In this document: in pieces, positions 40,366 through 43,445 of the stretch
Layout: every line of letters begins with the position of its first letter
Numbering within the stretch: the first letter of the stretch is position 1
Assembly: GCA_947574235.1 (NCBI GenBank)
Contig: CANPIU010000011.1
Span: 1 to 43,445 of the forward strand
Reading direction: 5' to 3'
Length of the DNA stretch: 43,445 bases
From: an uncultured Clostridium sp.
GTDB taxonomy: Bacteria; Bacillota; Clostridia; TANB77; CAG-508
Notes under the pieces: generated by a model
The model's input: the letters and a program-made list of their open reading frames with translations, nothing else
Told to the model about the DNA's origin: nothing
The model's database searches: none
Program-made: the position numbers and the translations under genes

Positions 40366-41237
40366 TTAAAAGTATGACTGGATATGGAAAAGCGAATTTA
40401 AGTCAAGACCAAAAAGAATATCAAGTAGAAATTAAAAGCGTAAACCATAGATATTTAGATATTTCGGTAAAAATACCAAGGGTTTTAAGTTATTTAGAAG
40501 AAGACGTAAAAAGAGAAATTGCCACAAAAGTAAAAAGAGGAAAAATTGACGTTTTTATTACCTTTGAAAATAATGCAAGTGAAGGAAAAGAAATCAGAAT
40601 TAATACAGAAATTGCCAAACTCTATATTGAAGAACTAAAAAAGTTAGCCAAACAAGAAGAAATTTCAGCCAATATTGAAGTGACCGAAATCTCTAAATTA
40701 CCAGACGTTTTGAGTATTCAAAACAACCAAGAAGACGAAACGATTAAAATAGAGTTATTAAGAACCGTTAGCCAAGCAACGGATAAATTAGTGCAAATGA
40801 GACAAATAGAAGGAAATAAAATAGCAGAGGACTTATTGGTAAGAATACAAGGCATCCAAGAAAAAGTAAAAGAAATATCTTCACTTTCTACTGGACTTAT
40901 TGAAGAATATGTAGTAAAATTAGAGGGTAGAATAAAGGAAATATTAAAAGACCAAGAAGTAGAAGAAGCAAGATTAGCCCAAGAAGTTGTGATATATGCA
41001 GACAAATGCTCTGTGGAAGAAGAAGTAACAAGATTAAAGAGTCATATTTCACAATTTGAAAAACTCTTAAAAACAGATGAGCCGATTGGGAAAAAATTAG
41101 ATTTTATCATACAAGAGATGAATCGAGAAACCAATACCATTGGATCTAAGGCAAATCATTTAGGAATTACAAATGACGTGATTGATATTAAAACAGAACT
41201 AGAGAATATACGTGAGCAAATACAAAACATCGAATAA
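40362..41237 (+). CDS. YicC family protein
   Basis: MIKSMTGYGKANLSQDQKEYQVEIKSVNHRYLDISVKIPR; QEMNRETNTIGSKANHLGITNDVIDIKTELENIREQIQNIE. Confidence 0.97.
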   Translation: MIKSMTGYGKANLSQDQKEYQVEIKSVNHRYLDISVKIPRVLSYLEEDVKREIATKVKRGKIDVFITFENNASEGKEIRINTEIAKLYIEELKKLAKQEEISANIEVTEISKLPDVLSIQNNQEDETIKIELLRTVSQATDKLVQMRQIEGNKIAEDLLVRIQGIQEKVKEISSLSTGLIEEYVVKLEGRIKEILKDQEVEEARLAQEVVIYADKCSVEEEVTRLKSHISQFEKLLKTDEPIGKKLDFIIQEMNRETNTIGSKANHLGITNDVIDIKTELENIREQIQNIE

Positions 41238-41255
41238 AGAAAGAGAGGGAAGCCA

Positions 41256-41513
41256 ATGCAATTAGTCAATATTGGATTTGGAAATATTGTATCATCAGAC
41301 CGAATTGTTGCCATCGTAAGTCCAGAGTCGGCACCAATTAAAAGGATGGTACAAGAAGCAAAAGATAACAAAACGGCAGTGGATGCAACCTATGGAAGAA
41401 GAACAAGAGCCGTCTTAATTATGGATTCAGGTCACATTATTTTATCTGCTGTTCAACCAGAAACAGTAGGAGGAAGAATTGATAAATCCATTTCACAAGA
41501 TTTTGAAAAATAG
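41256..41513 (+). CDS. remA: Extracellular matrix regulator RemA (DUF370)
   Basis: [69 protein letters not shown]. Confidence 0.96.
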   Translation: MQLVNIGFGNIVSSDRIVAIVSPESAPIKRMVQEAKDNKTAVDATYGRRTRAVLIMDSGHIILSAVQPETVGGRIDKSISQDFEK

Positions 41514-41529
41514 AAAGGAAGGGTTAAAA

Positions 41530-41721
41530 ATGATTGTAAAACCAACAGTAGGAGAGTTATTAACCAAAGCACAAAACAGATATGAACTAGTCATTGCGAC
41601 AGCAAGAAGAGCAAGACAAATAGCAGCAGGAGACGAAGCAAAAACAAAAGTAAAAGAAGAATCACCAGTCACACTAGCTGCTAATGAAATAGCAGAAGGG
41701 AAGGTAAGTATTGTATGTTAG
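41530..41721 (+). CDS. rpoZ: RNA polymerase omega subunit
   Basis: MIVKPTVGELLTKAQNRYELVIATARRARQIAAGD; located next to gmk. Confidence 0.9.
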   Translation: MIVKPTVGELLTKAQNRYELVIATARRARQIAAGDEAKTKVKEESPVTLAANEIAEGKVSIVC

Positions 41722-42288
41722 TAATACTATCAGGCGTTGCAGGAGCAGGAAAAGATACGATAAAAAAAGAACTAATTAAGAGGATGGAAAAGGTGGAATC
41801 ACTTCCATCTTTTACTTCTCGTCCTATGCGTGAAGGCGATATAGAAGGACAAACCTATAACTTTGTAAGTAAAGAAGAATTTGAAGAAATGATAAAACGG
41901 AGAAGAGTTTTACGAATATGATATTCATCATAATCAATATTATGGAACTTCAAGAAAACTGCTAAATGAAAAAATCAAAAGTGGAAAAGTAATTGTAAAA
42001 GATATCGACGTAAATGGAACCGAGCATTTAAAAGAATTATTGAAAGAAGACACTAGAGTAGTGACTATTTTTTTAAGAGTACCAAAAGAAGAATTGAAAA
42101 AGAGATTAGAAGCAAGAATTGATAAGCCAAGTCCGGCAGAGGTAGTGCTTAGATTAAATCGATTTGATTATGAAGAGTCAAAAACAAATTTATATGATTA
42201 TGTACTAAAAAATGATGATTTAGAAAAAACGGTGCAAATCATTGAAACCATTATTAAAAATGAACAAAGAATGGAGAAGGAAGCTTAA
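41715..42288 (+). CDS. gmk: Guanylate kinase, read with a +1 frameshift at CGG 41898-41900
   Basis: Frame 0 VILSGVAGAGKDTIKKEL...PSFTSRPMREGDIEGQTYNFVSKEEFEEMIK; +1 frame GEEFYEYDIHHNQYYGTSRKLLNEKI...IFLRVPKEEL...YDYVLKNDDLEKTVQII. Confidence 0.93.
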
Positions 42289-42290
42289 AA

Positions 42291-43238
42291 ATGGAGGAAA
42301 AAAAAGAGAGATTTTTAGATGGTATCATAAGAGAGTTATGCGAAGAAATGGATATTAAGCTAGAAAAACTATCTAATGATTGGATATTGCAACTTTCAAA
42401 AGATGGAAAAATAAGACATATTACAAGAAATCATTTTGATATCAATCCTCACTCTAGTAGTGAAATTGCAGATGACAAATATGCTACTTATGAGGTGCTA
42501 AAATCCCAAGAAGTACCAGTGATTGAACATACCATTTTATTCAATCCTGCAAAAATGAGTCGATATGTTACGGATGAAGGGATATGGTCTACTGTAGAAG
42601 AGGAATTTTCGAAACATAAGTGCTTGGTGGTAAAGCCAAATCAAGGTTATGAAGGAGAAGGAATCGAACTTTGTCATACCAAAAAAGAAGTGGAAAAAGC
42701 CATTGAGAAGTTGTTTCAAACCTGTTTATCCATTAGTATATGTCCATATTACCATATCGAAACAGAGTATAGAACATTTTATTTAAAGGGAGAAGTGCAT
42801 CTGATTTATGGGAAGAATAAGCCAATTGTAATTGGAGATGGACAAGCAACGATGGAAGAATTGCTTACCAATATGAATTTTCCGAATAGAAAGGCAGCAA
42901 GAGATAACTTAAGTGCATTAGATATGACTTATGTACCAGAAAAAGGAGAAAGGGTTGAAATTTCTTGGAAGCATAATTTGAGTGGTGGTTCTATTCCAGA
43001 GGTACTAGAAAAAGGAGAACTTTATGACAAAATAAAGAATTTATCAATTCGAGCAGGAAAAGCCCTAAATATGAATTTTGCAACCATTGATATTATCCAA
43101 ACAGTAGAGGGAAAACTATATGTTATGGAGGCAAATGCTGGTATTTGTGCTGAACTTTTTACAAAAGTAGTAGAGGGTAGTTATGGGACCGTAAAAGAGA
43201 TTTATAGAAAAGCATTAATCGATATGTTTAATACATAA
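42291..43238 (+). CDS. ATP-grasp family ligase-like protein
   Basis: CLVVKPNQGYEGEGIELCHTKKEVEKAI; YRTFYLKGEVHLIYGKNKPIVIGDGQATMEELL; MEANAGI. Confidence 0.8.
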   Translation: MEEKKERFLDGIIRELCEEMDIKLEKLSNDWILQLSKDGKIRHITRNHFDINPHSSSEIADDKYATYEVLKSQEVPVIEHTILFNPAKMSRYVTDEGIWSTVEEEFSKHKCLVVKPNQGYEGEGIELCHTKKEVEKAIEKLFQTCLSISICPYYHIETEYRTFYLKGEVHLIYGKNKPIVIGDGQATMEELLTNMNFPNRKAARDNLSALDMTYVPEKGERVEISWKHNLSGGSIPEVLEKGELYDKIKNLSIRAGKALNMNFATIDIIQTVEGKLYVMEANAGICAELFTKVVEGSYGTVKEIYRKALIDMFNT

Positions 43239-43445
43239 AAAGGATGGGATTTTTTAATTTCGTCCTTTTATGTATTGGGAAAAATGTCGAATATTGCGAT
43301 GAAAAGTAGCTAAAAAGTATTGAAAAAAGTAGAAAAAGTGCTATAATTAAAAAAGCAATTATTTTTAAAATTGCCAAAACATTGAATAAGACAAAATTTA
43401 TTTCAAGAATTTTATCATTTCAAAAACTTAAAATCTTAAAAAATC

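Noticed and set aside
22667-41900. CGG simply reassigned to another amino acid
   Set aside because: Any sense reading of CGG keeps frame 0, which gives non-homologous tails and early stops at 22780, 35924, 37353 and 41921. Only a +1 shift restores homology.
22667-41900. Systematic sequencing or assembly error as the cause of the four breaks
   Set aside because: Not excluded, but unlikely. The added base is C before GG in all four and always creates an in-frame CGG, while numerous GGN codons and about 70 out-of-frame CGGs are undamaged. Homopolymer or modification errors would not depend on reading frame. Raw reads would decide.
22667-41900. Classical slippery-site programmed frameshift (prfB-like CTT TGA C)
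   Set aside because: The upstream codons differ at the four sites, there is no stop codon at the shift point, and no common Shine-Dalgarno-like or stem-loop stimulator was seen.
1-43445. CRISPR array, rRNA operon or prophage structural cluster
   Set aside because: No regularly spaced repeats, no rRNA sequence and no phage structural proteins recognised.

Overview
Low-GC Firmicutes/Clostridia-like chromosomal segment of 43.4 kb. It holds a 5.2 kb integrative element in the 3' end of a tRNA-Phe gene, then accessory genes, then housekeeping loci: metG, rbgA/mrnC, ruvX/ireB, yicC/remA/rpoZ/gmk, rsmE, rubrerythrin, and tRNA-Glu and tRNA-Leu. A yybP-ykoY-type riboswitch precedes a Ca2+-type P-ATPase. 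The main result concerns the codon CGG. I scanned every CGG by hand against reading frame. Only four in-frame CGG codons turned up in recognisable genes: rbgA/ylqF, a dinD paralogue, a DUF4173 gene and gmk. At each of the four the reading frame breaks, and homology or ORF continuity resumes exactly one nucleotide later, so that NNN-C-GGN reads as NNN-GGN (Gly). Roughly 70 other CGG trinucleotides are out of frame in intact genes. I propose that CGG is an unassigned codon in this organism and acts as a general +1 frameshift site (C skipped, GGN read as Gly), including inside two normally essential genes (rbgA, gmk). This needs a genome-wide and proteomic test. Secondary findings include traces of a second element beside the integrative element, a frameshifted fic gene that is not a CGG case, a ParA/CpaE-like protein with AT-hook-like repeats, a PLD-helicase-DUF3427 plus NUDIX pair, and several unexplained structured intergenic sequences.
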